The notes under the pieces are model-generated. The model ran no database searches. It was not told the origin of the DNA and was given only the letters and a program-made list of their open reading frames with translations. The position numbers and the translations under genes are program-made. 5,486 nt of DNA from JBOHER01 sp050701115 (GTDB taxonomy: Bacteria > Actinomycetota > Actinomycetes > Mycobacteriales > Pseudonocardiaceae): the NCBI GenBank assembly GCA_050701115.1, contig JBOHER010000417.1, forward strand, positions 1 through 5,486, written 5' to 3'. This document shows, in pieces, positions 1 through 5,486 of this stretch. Each line of letters starts with the position of its first letter. The first letter of the stretch is position 1.

Positions 1-1
1 G

Positions 2-394
2 GACATCTCCGAACGGCGGCTGCAACTCGCCGGACCGGTGCCACAGTTCAGCCTGGCGAAGTCGTTTCCCGGGTTCAGCCCGACCGGGCCCTGGCTGGTC
101 ACCCCGGACGAGTTGAACGATCCGGACAATCTCGCGATCGGCTGCGCCGTCAACGGCGAGGAGTTACAGAAGAGCCACACCTCTGACCTGATCTTCTCGG
201 TCCCGGCGTTGGTCGCGCACCTGTCGGCCGTCACACCGCTGCGGCCCGGCGATCTGATCTTCACCGGTACCCCGCCCGGTGTCGGGCTGGCCCGCTCCCC
301 GCAGCGCTACCTCGCGCCGGGCGATGAGCTGGTCAGCTACGTCGAGGGGCTCGGCCGGATGGCCCACACTCTCGTCGGCGCCGAGGAGGCCTGA
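2..394 (+). CDS. Fumarylacetoacetate hydrolase (FAH)-family protein, C-terminal part (5' end outside window)
   Basis: This is the last 130 residues of an FAH-fold hydrolase or isomerase; the reading frame is open to the left edge, so the start lies outside. FAH-family enzymes are cytosolic and Mg/Mn-dependent. They cleave C-C bonds in fumarylacetoacetate, fumarylpyruvate or acylpyruvates, or isomerise/decarboxylate meta-cleavage products. The visible part opens with DISER, which aligns with the family motif holding a metal-binding Asp. Then come LAKSFPGFSPTGPW (Lys at 59-61, equivalent to the conserved active-site Lys), VNGEELQ, SDLIFSVPALVAHLS, PGDLIFTGTPPGVG and a final PGDELVSYVEGLGRM, all in family order. 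The upstream Glu metal ligands cannot be checked. The stop lies 4 bases before the hydroxylase start, so the two genes are co-transcribed. The adjacent TfdB-like hydroxylase suggests a role in aromatic-ring degradation. The exact substrate cannot be read from the sequence. Confidence 0.93.
   Translation, partial: DISERRLQLAGPVPQFSLAKSFPGFSPTGPWLVTPDELNDPDNLAIGCAVNGEELQKSHTSDLIFSVPALVAHLSAVTPLRPGDLIFTGTPPGVGLARSPQRYLAPGDELVSYVEGLGRMAHTLVGAEEA
383..389 (+). promoter_or_regulatory. Ribosome binding site of the FAD hydroxylase
   Basis: GAGGAGG ends 9 bases before the ATG at 399 and lies inside the final codons of the FAH-family gene. It fixes the hydroxylase start at 399 and rejects the longer in-frame GTG start at 279, which would add 40 residues read from inside the upstream coding sequence. 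Confidence 0.8.
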
Positions 395-398
395 TCCC

Positions 399-2144
399 AT
401 GCACGTCGTCGAAACCGATGTCCTGATCGTCGGTGCCGGCCCATCGGGCCTGACCACCGCCGCATTCCTCGCCAAGTACGGCATCGACGCGATCACGGTC
501 ACCAAGTACCCGCGCACCGCACACACCCCGCGGGCCCACATCACCAACCAGCGCACCATGGAGGTCTTCCGCGACCTCGGTATCGAGGAGCAGGTCCGGG
601 CGGTTGCCACTCCGAATGAGCTGATGGCCGACAACGTGTGGGCCACCAGCATGGCGGGCAAGGAAATCGCGCGCGTCAAAACGTGGGGCACCCGGGTCGA
701 CCGCAAGTCCGACTACGAGGCCGCCAGTCCGAGCCAGATGTGCAACGCGCCGCAGCATGTGGTGGAACCGCTGATTCTGCAGGCGGCGCTCGACCATCGC
801 GCCGACATCCGATTCTCCACCGAACTGCTCCAGATCAAACAGGATACCGACGCCGTCTACGCGACGGTGCGCTACCGGCACACCGGCGAGGCCTACCAGA
901 TCAAAGCCAAGTACGCGGTCGGCGCAGATGGCGGCAACTCATCGGTGGCCGAGCAGGTGGGCTTCTCCCTGGAGGGTGAGACCGGCCTCGGTTACGCCGT
1001 CAACGTCTGGATCGAGGCTGACCTGGCCAAGTACCGCGCACACCGGCCGGGCGTGTTGTTCTGGACCGCCCAGCCTGGCAAGGACTTCTGGCTCGGTTCC
1101 GGAGTGTTCATCACCGTCAAGCCATGGAACGAGTTCGTCCTGCTGTTCATGTACGACCCGTCCACCGAGCAGATCGACATGAGCGAGGAAGCGATACTTC
1201 CCCGTGTCCACACGGCGATCGGCGACGACACGGTCGATGTGAAGATCAAGAACGTGGCCAAGTGGCAGGTCAACCACGTGATCGCCACTGAGTACCGCAA
1301 GGGCCGGGTGTTCCTGGCCGGCGACGCCGCGCACCGCCACCCGCCGGCGAACGGGCTGGGCACCAACACCTCGATCCAGGACTCCTACAACCTGGCCTGG
1401 AAGCTGGCGCACGTCGTACGGGGACAGGCGGGACCGGAGTTGCTGGACACCTACCACGCCGAACGACAGCCGGTCGGCCGCCAGGTCGTCGACCGCTCGC
1501 TGGCCAGCGCCGGCATTGTCGGACAGGTCCCCTCCATCCTGGGCATCCAGCCCGGCCAGACCGACGAAGAGGGCTGGGCCGCGCTCGACGAGTTCTTCGC
1601 CGACAGCGACGAGGGCAGGCGCAGGCGCCGCGAGTTGGAGGAGTGCCTGGACGCCAACGAATACCACTTCCACGCGCACGGCGTGGAGCTCGGCCAACGC
1701 TACCGGTCGGCCGCCGTGGTCGATGACAGGACGCCATTCCCGGAGTACACCCGCGATCCCGAGCTGCATTACCAGCCCACCACGCATCCGGGCGCCTACC
1801 TGCCCCATGTCTGGCTGGAGCACCACCAGAAGCAGATCTCCACACTTGACCTGGCCGGCCACGGAAAGTTCACCCTGATCACCGGAATCGGTGGCGACGG
1901 TTGGCTGGAGGCGGCGGAGAAGATCTCGGCCGAACTCAGCGTCGAGATCGTTGGCCGCCCCGTCGGCTACCGGCTGGACTTCGACGACGTCTACGGCGAC
2001 TGGGCCCGGCTCCGCGAAATATCCGACGGCGGCTGCCTGCTCGTCCGCCCGGATCGCCACATCGCCTGGCGCGCGCACGAGTCCGTGCCAGATCCGGTCG
2101 CCGCGCTACGCCGCACCGTCCGCCAGGTTCTCGCCCTCGACTGA
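399..2144 (+). CDS. FAD-dependent aromatic monooxygenase, TfdB/PheA type (2,4-dichlorophenol 6-monooxygenase-like)
   Basis: This 581-residue protein is a class A flavoprotein hydroxylase. The family uses NAD(P)H and O2 to hydroxylate phenols, usually ortho to an existing hydroxyl. The Rossmann FAD motif GAGPSG is at residues 12-17, directly after the N-terminus, which supports the ATG at 399. The TfdB signature TPRAHITNQRTMEVFRDLG follows near residues 43-61. The second flavin/NAD(P)H motif (GADGGNS) is at 175-181. The FAD-ribityl motif GDAAHRHPPANGLGTNTS starts at 308 and continues into SIQDSYNLAWKLAHV. A C-terminal thioredoxin-like domain, typical of the phenol-hydroxylase group, has FTLITGIGG and VRPDRHIAWR (549-558). 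From memory of the family, similarity to TfdB runs along the whole length, and 581 residues is close to its roughly 600. No key motif is missing. The presumed substrate is a phenol or phenolic acid; chlorinated substrates are not implied by the sequence. It sits second in the operon. Confidence 0.95.
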   Translation: MHVVETDVLIVGAGPSGLTTAAFLAKYGIDAITVTKYPRTAHTPRAHITNQRTMEVFRDLGIEEQVRAVATPNELMADNVWATSMAGKEIARVKTWGTRVDRKSDYEAASPSQMCNAPQHVVEPLILQAALDHRADIRFSTELLQIKQDTDAVYATVRYRHTGEAYQIKAKYAVGADGGNSSVAEQVGFSLEGETGLGYAVNVWIEADLAKYRAHRPGVLFWTAQPGKDFWLGSGVFITVKPWNEFVLLFMYDPSTEQIDMSEEAILPRVHTAIGDDTVDVKIKNVAKWQVNHVIATEYRKGRVFLAGDAAHRHPPANGLGTNTSIQDSYNLAWKLAHVVRGQAGPELLDTYHAERQPVGRQVVDRSLASAGIVGQVPSILGIQPGQTDEEGWAALDEFFADSDEGRRRRRELEECLDANEYHFHAHGVELGQRYRSAAVVDDRTPFPEYTRDPELHYQPTTHPGAYLPHVWLEHHQKQISTLDLAGHGKFTLITGIGGDGWLEAAEKISAELSVEIVGRPVGYRLDFDDVYGDWARLREISDGGCLLVRPDRHIAWRAHESVPDPVAALRRTVRQVLALD

Positions 2145-2171
2145 GCAGCAAATTTGTTCCGCACGTTCACT

Positions 2172-2178
2172 AAGGAGA
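2172..2178 (+). promoter_or_regulatory. Ribosome binding site of the first NTF2-fold gene
   Basis: AAGGAGA lies 8 bases before the ATG at 2187 and is the strongest Shine-Dalgarno match in the window. It sets the start at 2187 rather than at the TTG at 2154, which overlaps nothing conserved and has no such site in front of it. Confidence 0.85.
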
Positions 2179-2186
2179 TTCCCGTC

Positions 2187-2624
2187 ATGACCATCACCAC
2201 CAGCACGATGACCGACGAGCAGCGAAAGTCCGTCGCACTCGAATTCCTCACCCGCGTCGACACCGGGGGCGACGTCCTCGAACTCTTCGCAGACGACGCC
2301 AAGTTCAGTTTCCCCAAGTTCGGCGCGGCGCGCGGAATTGACAACATCAAACGCTTCTTCACCGAACTCGGCGGCATCATCAGCCGAATCGAACACCACT
2401 CGGCTTACTTCAACTACGTCATCCAGGGCGACCTGGTCGTCGTCGAGGGAACGAGCCACGGCACCACCGCGGACGGCGTCGAATGGCGAGCGGGTCTCAC
2501 CCACGCCGGCCCGTGGTGCGACGTCTTCGAAATCCGAGACTTCAAGATCCAGCGACTGCACGTCTACCTCGACCCCGACTACGCAGGTGCCGACACGGCC
2601 CGCTACCCGTGGCTCAACGCCTGA
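2187..2624 (+). CDS. SnoaL-like / NTF2-fold protein (first copy)
   Basis: This 145-residue protein has the layout of the NTF2-like superfamily (SnoaL cyclases, ketosteroid isomerase, scytalone dehydratase, LinA and many hypothetical proteins). An N-terminal helix (about 12-24) is followed by the characteristic VLELFADDAKFSFPKFG strand-turn (30-46) and a helix GIDNIKRFFTEL (50-61). Alternating strands follow: SAYFNYVIQGDLVVVEGTSHG (72-92), then the CDVFEIRDFKIQRLHVYLDPD edge (111-131). Polar residues that could face the cone-shaped pocket include His70, His71, Asp112 and His125, but no catalytic set can be assigned. There is no signal peptide or membrane segment, so it is cytosolic. It begins 42 bases after the hydroxylase and ends 33 bases before a second NTF2-like gene. 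The role is inferred as an isomerase, dehydratase or cyclase step in the same pathway. The fold is well supported; the reaction is unknown. Confidence 0.88.
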   Translation: MTITTSTMTDEQRKSVALEFLTRVDTGGDVLELFADDAKFSFPKFGAARGIDNIKRFFTELGGIISRIEHHSAYFNYVIQGDLVVVEGTSHGTTADGVEWRAGLTHAGPWCDVFEIRDFKIQRLHVYLDPDYAGADTARYPWLNA

Positions 2625-2640
2625 GTTCCAGACGCTCAGC

Positions 2641-2648
2641 AAGAAAGG
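2641..2648 (+). promoter_or_regulatory. Ribosome binding site of the second NTF2-fold gene
   Basis: AAGAAAGG ends 9 bases before the ATG at 2658, giving normal spacing. A nearer ATG at 2650 is only 1 base from it and opens a three-codon frame (Met-Asn-Pro), so 2658 is the functional start. Confidence 0.7.
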
Positions 2649-2657
2649 CATGAACCC

Positions 2658-3164
2658 ATGACATCGACTCAGGACATTTCCTCGATGACCCGCGAGGAGA
2701 TCATCGCCCACAATATTCAGGTCGTGGACGAGCATTTCCACAACGAGAATCCCGACGACGTCGACAAGGCCATCGCGTTGTATGGGCCGAACATCTCGTG
2801 GGAGGCCCCCAACCGCGGGCTGGTGTACACCGACCCCGCCGATGTGAGACAGGGCTACCTGGGAATCTTCCGGACCCTGGTCTTCCACAAGATGACCTCC
2901 CTACGACGCTTCGCGACCGAAGACTTCGTGTTCGACGACATGATCGCGGAGGTCACCGTTGTCGGAGATGAGATGCCCAACCTTGGCCGCCCGATCGGCA
3001 CCCGGCTGAACATGCGGCTGGTGCACTGCTTCGAGATGAAGGACGGCAAGATCGTGCGCGAGATCGCTTACGAGATGTGTCGGGAGAAGGACGGCCCGCT
3101 CGACCACGACGCCATCCCCGAAGGCTCCCGCGTGGAGACGTTCGACGACCCCATCGGCAGCTAG
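2658..3164 (+). CDS. SnoaL-like / NTF2-fold protein (second, divergent copy)
   Basis: This 168-residue protein belongs to the NTF2-like superfamily, in the SnoaL/ester-cyclase style. A helix (about 12-28, REEIIAHNIQVVDEHF) leads into DVDKAIALYGPNISWEAPNRG (34-54), the usual strand with a Trp. Then come a helix with VRQGYLGIFRTL, strands around DFVFDDMIAEVTVVGDE, and the late strand pair MRLVHCFEMKDGKIVREIAYE, which is the classic 'F..DGKI.E...' ending of SnoaL-like proteins. It has a polar C-terminal tail of about 25 residues beyond the fold. By eye it shares little sequence with the preceding NTF2-like gene, so the pair is not a recent duplication. No signal peptide or membrane segment is seen. 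It lies 15 bases upstream of the acyl-CoA ligase and shares its transcript. The reaction is unknown: isomerase, dehydratase, hydratase or a binding role are all possible. Confidence 0.87.
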   Translation: MTSTQDISSMTREEIIAHNIQVVDEHFHNENPDDVDKAIALYGPNISWEAPNRGLVYTDPADVRQGYLGIFRTLVFHKMTSLRRFATEDFVFDDMIAEVTVVGDEMPNLGRPIGTRLNMRLVHCFEMKDGKIVREIAYEMCREKDGPLDHDAIPEGSRVETFDDPIGS

Positions 3165-3167
3165 ACC

Positions 3168-3173
3168 GAGGAG
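3168..3173 (+). promoter_or_regulatory. Ribosome binding site of the acyl-CoA ligase
   Basis: GAGGAG lies 6 bases before the GTG at 3180. It supports a GTG start immediately ahead of the conserved N-terminal segment (NVATLLASAARRVPDRAAW). Confidence 0.75.
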
Positions 3174-3179
3174 CAGGAC

Positions 3180-4702
3180 GTGAACGTCGCGACGCTGTTG
3201 GCCTCCGCCGCCCGGCGGGTCCCGGATCGGGCGGCCTGGATCTACGGTGACGATGCCGCCTCCTACCACCAGACGCGTGAGCGGGTGGCACGCCTGGCCG
3301 CCGGACTGCGGTCGCAGGGTCTTCGCTCGGGTGACCGTGCCGTCCTGGTGTTGCCCAATGGCCCCGATCTGTTCGAGTTGCTGTGGGCCACGATGTGGGC
3401 GGGATTGGTCGCCGTGCCGCTCAATCGGCACCTGCATGCGCGCGAAGTCGCTTACGTGCTTGCACACAGCGAAGCGTCCTTGGTCGTCGTCGCGCAGGAC
3501 ACCGACGGCGCGGTAGCAGAGGTCGAACCGGGATCCATCACCGTGCTGCGGACCGGCACCACCGCCTATCGGGAACTGGAGGACGCCGAGCCGATGAAAC
3601 CCGAACCGGTTCAGCCGGACGATCCGGCGTGGCTGTTCTACACCTCGGGCACCACCGGAAAACCGAAGGGCGCGATGCTCAGTCACCGCAACCTGATGAG
3701 TATGACGCTGAACTACTACGCCGACGTCGACCCCGTCGCCGACGACGCCGTCTACCTGCACGCGGCACCCCTTACCCACGGCAGCGGCCTGTACCTGCTG
3801 CCCGCCGTCGGTCATGGCGCGACCAACGTCATCTCGGCGTCGGCACGGTTCGACCCGCGGGACTACGTGACGCTGGCGCGTGCCCATCGGGTCACCCATG
3901 GCGCGTTCCTGGCGCCGACCATGTTGCGCAGGCTCACCGATGCGGTGGCAGCAGCCCCCGCCGAACTGCCGCACCTGCGGAGCCTGGTCGTCGGTGGCGC
4001 CGCCCTCTACGAACAGGATCTGCGCCAGGCCCTGGACGTTTTCGGCCCGATCATCACCCAGATGTACGGGCAAGGCGAGGCGCCGATGACCATCGCGGTC
4101 ATGCCGCCACGTGACCTCCCAGCAGCGACCGCGAACCGGCGTGGCGATCATGCGGGCGGCCGTTCACCGGCGTCGAAGTGGCGGTCGTGGACGACGCCGG
4201 CGTTGCCTGCTCGCCGGGGACCACCGGTGAGATCTGTGTCCGTGGCGATGTCGTGATGACCGGATACTGGTCGGACCCGGTCGCGACCGCGGGGACCGTG
4301 CAAGACGGATGGCTGCATACCGGCGACGTCGGGCACACCGACGACGCGGGATACCTCTACCTCACCGACCGATCCAAGGACGTCATCATCACCGGAGGGT
4401 CCAACGTCTACCCCCGCGAAGTGGAGGAAGTGCTCCTGACCCACCCGGATGTCCGCGAAGCTGCCGTCGTTGGAATCCCGGATGCGGAGTGGGGCGAAAG
4501 CGTCTGCGCCTACGTCGCCCTCGAACCGGGCTCGCAGGTGGCCGCCGCCGATCTCATCGAGCACAGCCGCACCCAGTTGGCCTCGTTCAAGAAGCCCAAG
4601 AAAGTTGTCTTCGTCGAGGAGCTTCCCAAGAGCGCCAACGGAAAGATCCTGAAGCGCAGCCTGCGCAACCACGCGCCCGCACCAGCCATGGCAGACCGGT
4701 AA
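3180..4702 (+). pseudogene. AMP-forming acyl-CoA synthetase (FadD-like), reading frame broken by a one-base shift
   Basis: This is an ANL-superfamily ligase, which activates a carboxylic acid with ATP and then joins it to CoA. It starts at GTG 3180. The first frame carries a typical N-domain: the P-loop motif YTSGTTGKPKGAMLSH at residues 154-169 and the YGQGE motif at 296-300, a variant of the usual YGxTE. This frame then degenerates and stops at 4254-4256. The rest of the family continues in another frame up to TAA 4700-4702: CGRPFTGVEV, GEICVRGDVVMTGYW, WLHTGD (Asp at 4325), DRSKDVIITGGSNVYPREVEE, and the catalytic-Lys motif NGKILKR (Lys at 4643-4645). Restoring one base near 4113-4156 gives about 507 residues, normal for FadD-like enzymes. 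As written, the first product would lack the C-terminal lid domain. All other motifs are intact, so this is either a very recent lesion or a sequencing error. The acid substrate is unknown; fatty, aromatic or pathway-derived acids are all possible. Confidence 0.88.
4113..4156 (+). other. Frameshift interval in the acyl-CoA ligase
   Basis: Family-like sequence runs in the first frame through GEAPMTIAVMPPRDL, whose last codon ends at 4118. It resumes in the frame one base earlier by CGRPFTG, whose Cys codon is 4151-4153. The second frame is open only from 4115, because 4112-4114 is TGA. The best fit is one missing base near 4125-4127: adding a C there would read Ala-Ala-Asp-Arg-Glu and then run into RSCGRPFTG. 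A shift as late as 4156 is also possible. No slippery heptamer is seen here, so programmed frameshifting is unlikely. Confidence 0.8.
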
Positions 4703-4737
4703 CGCTCCCGCTGACGCGGGTGGTGAACCGTCGTTAC
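4699..4737. terminator. Possible bidirectional hairpin between convergent genes
   Basis: A perfect 5-bp stem CCCGC/GCGGG with a TGAC loop lies at 4707-4720. It is enclosed by a perfect outer arm pair, GTAACG at 4699-4704 and CGTTAC at 4732-4737. The stop codons of both convergent genes lie inside the outer arms. No T-tract follows on either strand, so this is not a canonical intrinsic terminator; actinobacterial terminators often lack the tract. The stems are short, so the function is tentative. Confidence 0.4.
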
Positions 4738-5486
4738 AGGTCGCCATTGATAACGTCGAGGATTCGCCGCGCGAGGAATCGGCGGACCCTGCCGGATTTC
4801 GAAACCTCTTCCAGCAAGCCCTCCTCCACCAATCGCTCGATATTGACGGTGGCGGCCCTGTGTGTGACATGAAGTGCTCGTTGCGCGGAGGCGATCGTGA
4901 GCGCGGGTGTTTCAAACAGCGTGTCCACGAGCTTGGGTAGCAGGCTGGACGATCGAACGCCGGTCACTTGCGAGCGGTACTCGTCGCGAAGTTGCTGGAG
5001 TGCTTGGGCGCGCCGCAGCACGTCGTTGGCTTGTGCCGCGATCACGCGGAGAAAGAAGCCGATCCATCCGCGCCAGTCACCGTGCGTCGATACGGCCAGC
5101 AGTCGCTCGTAGTATTCCTTCCGGTTCTGTTCGATGTACGCGGAAAAGTCCAGCATCGGGCCCGGCAACAGATCCCATTTGATCAGCAACAGGGCCACCA
5201 GCAGTCGACCGACGCGTCCGTTTCCGTCGCGAAACGGATGGATGGCCTCGAACTGGTAATGCAGGCACGCGATCTCGACCAATGGGGGAAACGTGGTGGC
5301 GTTGCGAAGATGCTGTTCGAACCTGTCAAGGCACTGTGACAGGTGCTCCGGAGGCGGAGGGACATAGGACGCATCCTCGATACCGCCCCCGGCTGAGCCG
5401 ATCCAGTTCTGGGTGTCTCGAAACTGTCCCGGGTCGGCGAGTTCCCCGCGCACTCCGGTCATGAGAATGAGGTGCGCCTGGCGCAG
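4734..5486 (-). CDS. Fic-family protein, probable AMP-transferase, with C-terminal winged helix (N-terminus outside window)
   Basis: The visible 250 residues run from the right edge to the stop at 4734-4736. Fic-domain proteins transfer AMP or another phosphate-containing group to hydroxyl side chains of target proteins. The full active-site motif HPFRDGNGRVGR lies at 5205-5240, with the catalytic His codon at 5238-5240; every signature residue is present. Before it are the conserved segments LRQAHLIL-TGVRG, PGQFRDTQNWIG and a PPPP loop. After it come an alpha-helical region (YIEQNRKEYYERLLAV) and a C-terminal winged-helix domain (about 170-250, VNIERLVEEGLLEEV). The frame is open upstream of the Met at 5460-5462 with conserved sequence (LRQAH), so that Met is internal. 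Whole family members of this layout are about 370 residues, so roughly 120 are missing, probably including any (S/T)xxxE(G/N) inhibitory motif. The gene is convergent to the catabolic operon and probably unrelated to it. Its target is unknown. Confidence 0.93.
   Translation of the reverse strand: MRQAHLILMTGVRGELADPGQFRDTQNWIGSAGGGIEDASYVPPPPEHLSQCLDRFEQHLRNATTFPPLVEIACLHYQFEAIHPFRDGNGRVGRLLVALLLIKWDLLPGPMLDFSAYIEQNRKEYYERLLAVSTHGDWRGWIGFFLRVIAAQANDVLRRAQALQQLRDEYRSQVTGVRSSSLLPKLVDTLFETPALTIASAQRALHVTHRAATVNIERLVEEGLLEEVSKSGRVRRFLARRILDVINGDL

Noticed and set aside
279..398. Longer start (GTG 279) adding 40 residues to the FAD hydroxylase
   Set aside because: The extension is read from inside the FAH-family gene and has no flavoprotein features. 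The ATG at 399 has a GAGGAGG site at good spacing and places the FAD motif at residues 12-17 as the family expects.
939..2078. 379-residue minus-strand open frame inside the FAD hydroxylase
   Set aside because: It is a codon-bias shadow of the hydroxylase with no recognisable motif or ribosome binding site.
2154..2186. TTG start at 2154 for the first NTF2-fold gene
   Set aside because: The ATG at 2187 has an AAGGAGA site 8 bases upstream. The extra 11 residues would be translated through that site and add nothing recognisable.
4105..4130. Programmed -1 frameshift as the explanation of the split ligase
   Set aside because: No X XXY YYZ slippery heptamer, upstream stimulatory Shine-Dalgarno sequence or clear downstream stem-loop was seen. 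A single-base loss explains the data more simply.
2901..4151. 416-residue minus-strand open frame across the second NTF2 gene and the ligase
   Set aside because: It is antisense to two well-supported genes, has low-complexity Gly/Arg/Val-rich composition and no recognisable domain. Long antisense frames are expected in high-GC DNA.
4178..4702. Separate 174-residue gene starting at GTG 4178
   Set aside because: It is the C-terminal third of the acyl-CoA ligase out of frame. Conserved residues (CGRPFTGVE) lie just upstream of 4178 in the same frame, and no ribosome binding site precedes the GTG.
4734..5462. Fic protein starting at the Met at 5460-5462
   Set aside because: The frame continues to the window edge with LRQAH, a conserved Fic-family segment before TGVRG, so the true start is outside the window.

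Overview
The window is GC-rich (third codon positions are mostly G or C). It carries dense, short-spaced genes and protein families common in Actinobacteria such as Mycolicibacterium, Mycobacterium, Rhodococcus or Nocardia. The genus cannot be fixed from the sequence alone.

Layout: five genes on the plus strand look like one transcription unit, with gaps of 4, 42, 33 and 15 bases. In order they are: (1) the C-terminal part of a fumarylacetoacetate hydrolase (FAH)-family enzyme that enters from the left edge (2-394); (2) a complete FAD-dependent aromatic hydroxylase closely resembling 2,4-dichlorophenol 6-monooxygenase, TfdB (399-2144); (3) and (4) two different small SnoaL/NTF2-fold proteins (2187-2624 and 2658-3164); (5) an AMP-forming acyl-CoA synthetase (3180-4702) whose reading frame is broken by a one-base shift near 4113-4156. 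A short hairpin region (about 4699-4737) separates this unit from a convergent minus-strand gene, a Fic-family protein (4734-5486) with an intact active-site motif. Its N-terminus lies beyond the right edge.

How the genes may work together (inference): flavin hydroxylation of a phenolic ring, hydrolysis of a ring-cleavage product or acylpyruvate by the FAH-family enzyme, one or two NTF2-fold steps (isomerisation, dehydration, hydration or cyclisation) and CoA activation of an acid. This reads as a catabolic operon for an aromatic or aromatic-derived acid. No ring-cleavage dioxygenase or regulator is visible, and the operon probably begins upstream of the window. The Fic gene is most likely unrelated to the pathway and marks its downstream boundary.

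The points most worth a second look are the broken ligase frame, the tandem pair of unlike NTF2-fold proteins next to a TfdB-type hydroxylase, and the symmetric structure in which both convergent stop codons sit. I did not find an RNA gene, CRISPR array, insertion sequence or clear promoter. No stretch of more than 300 bases is without a gene.
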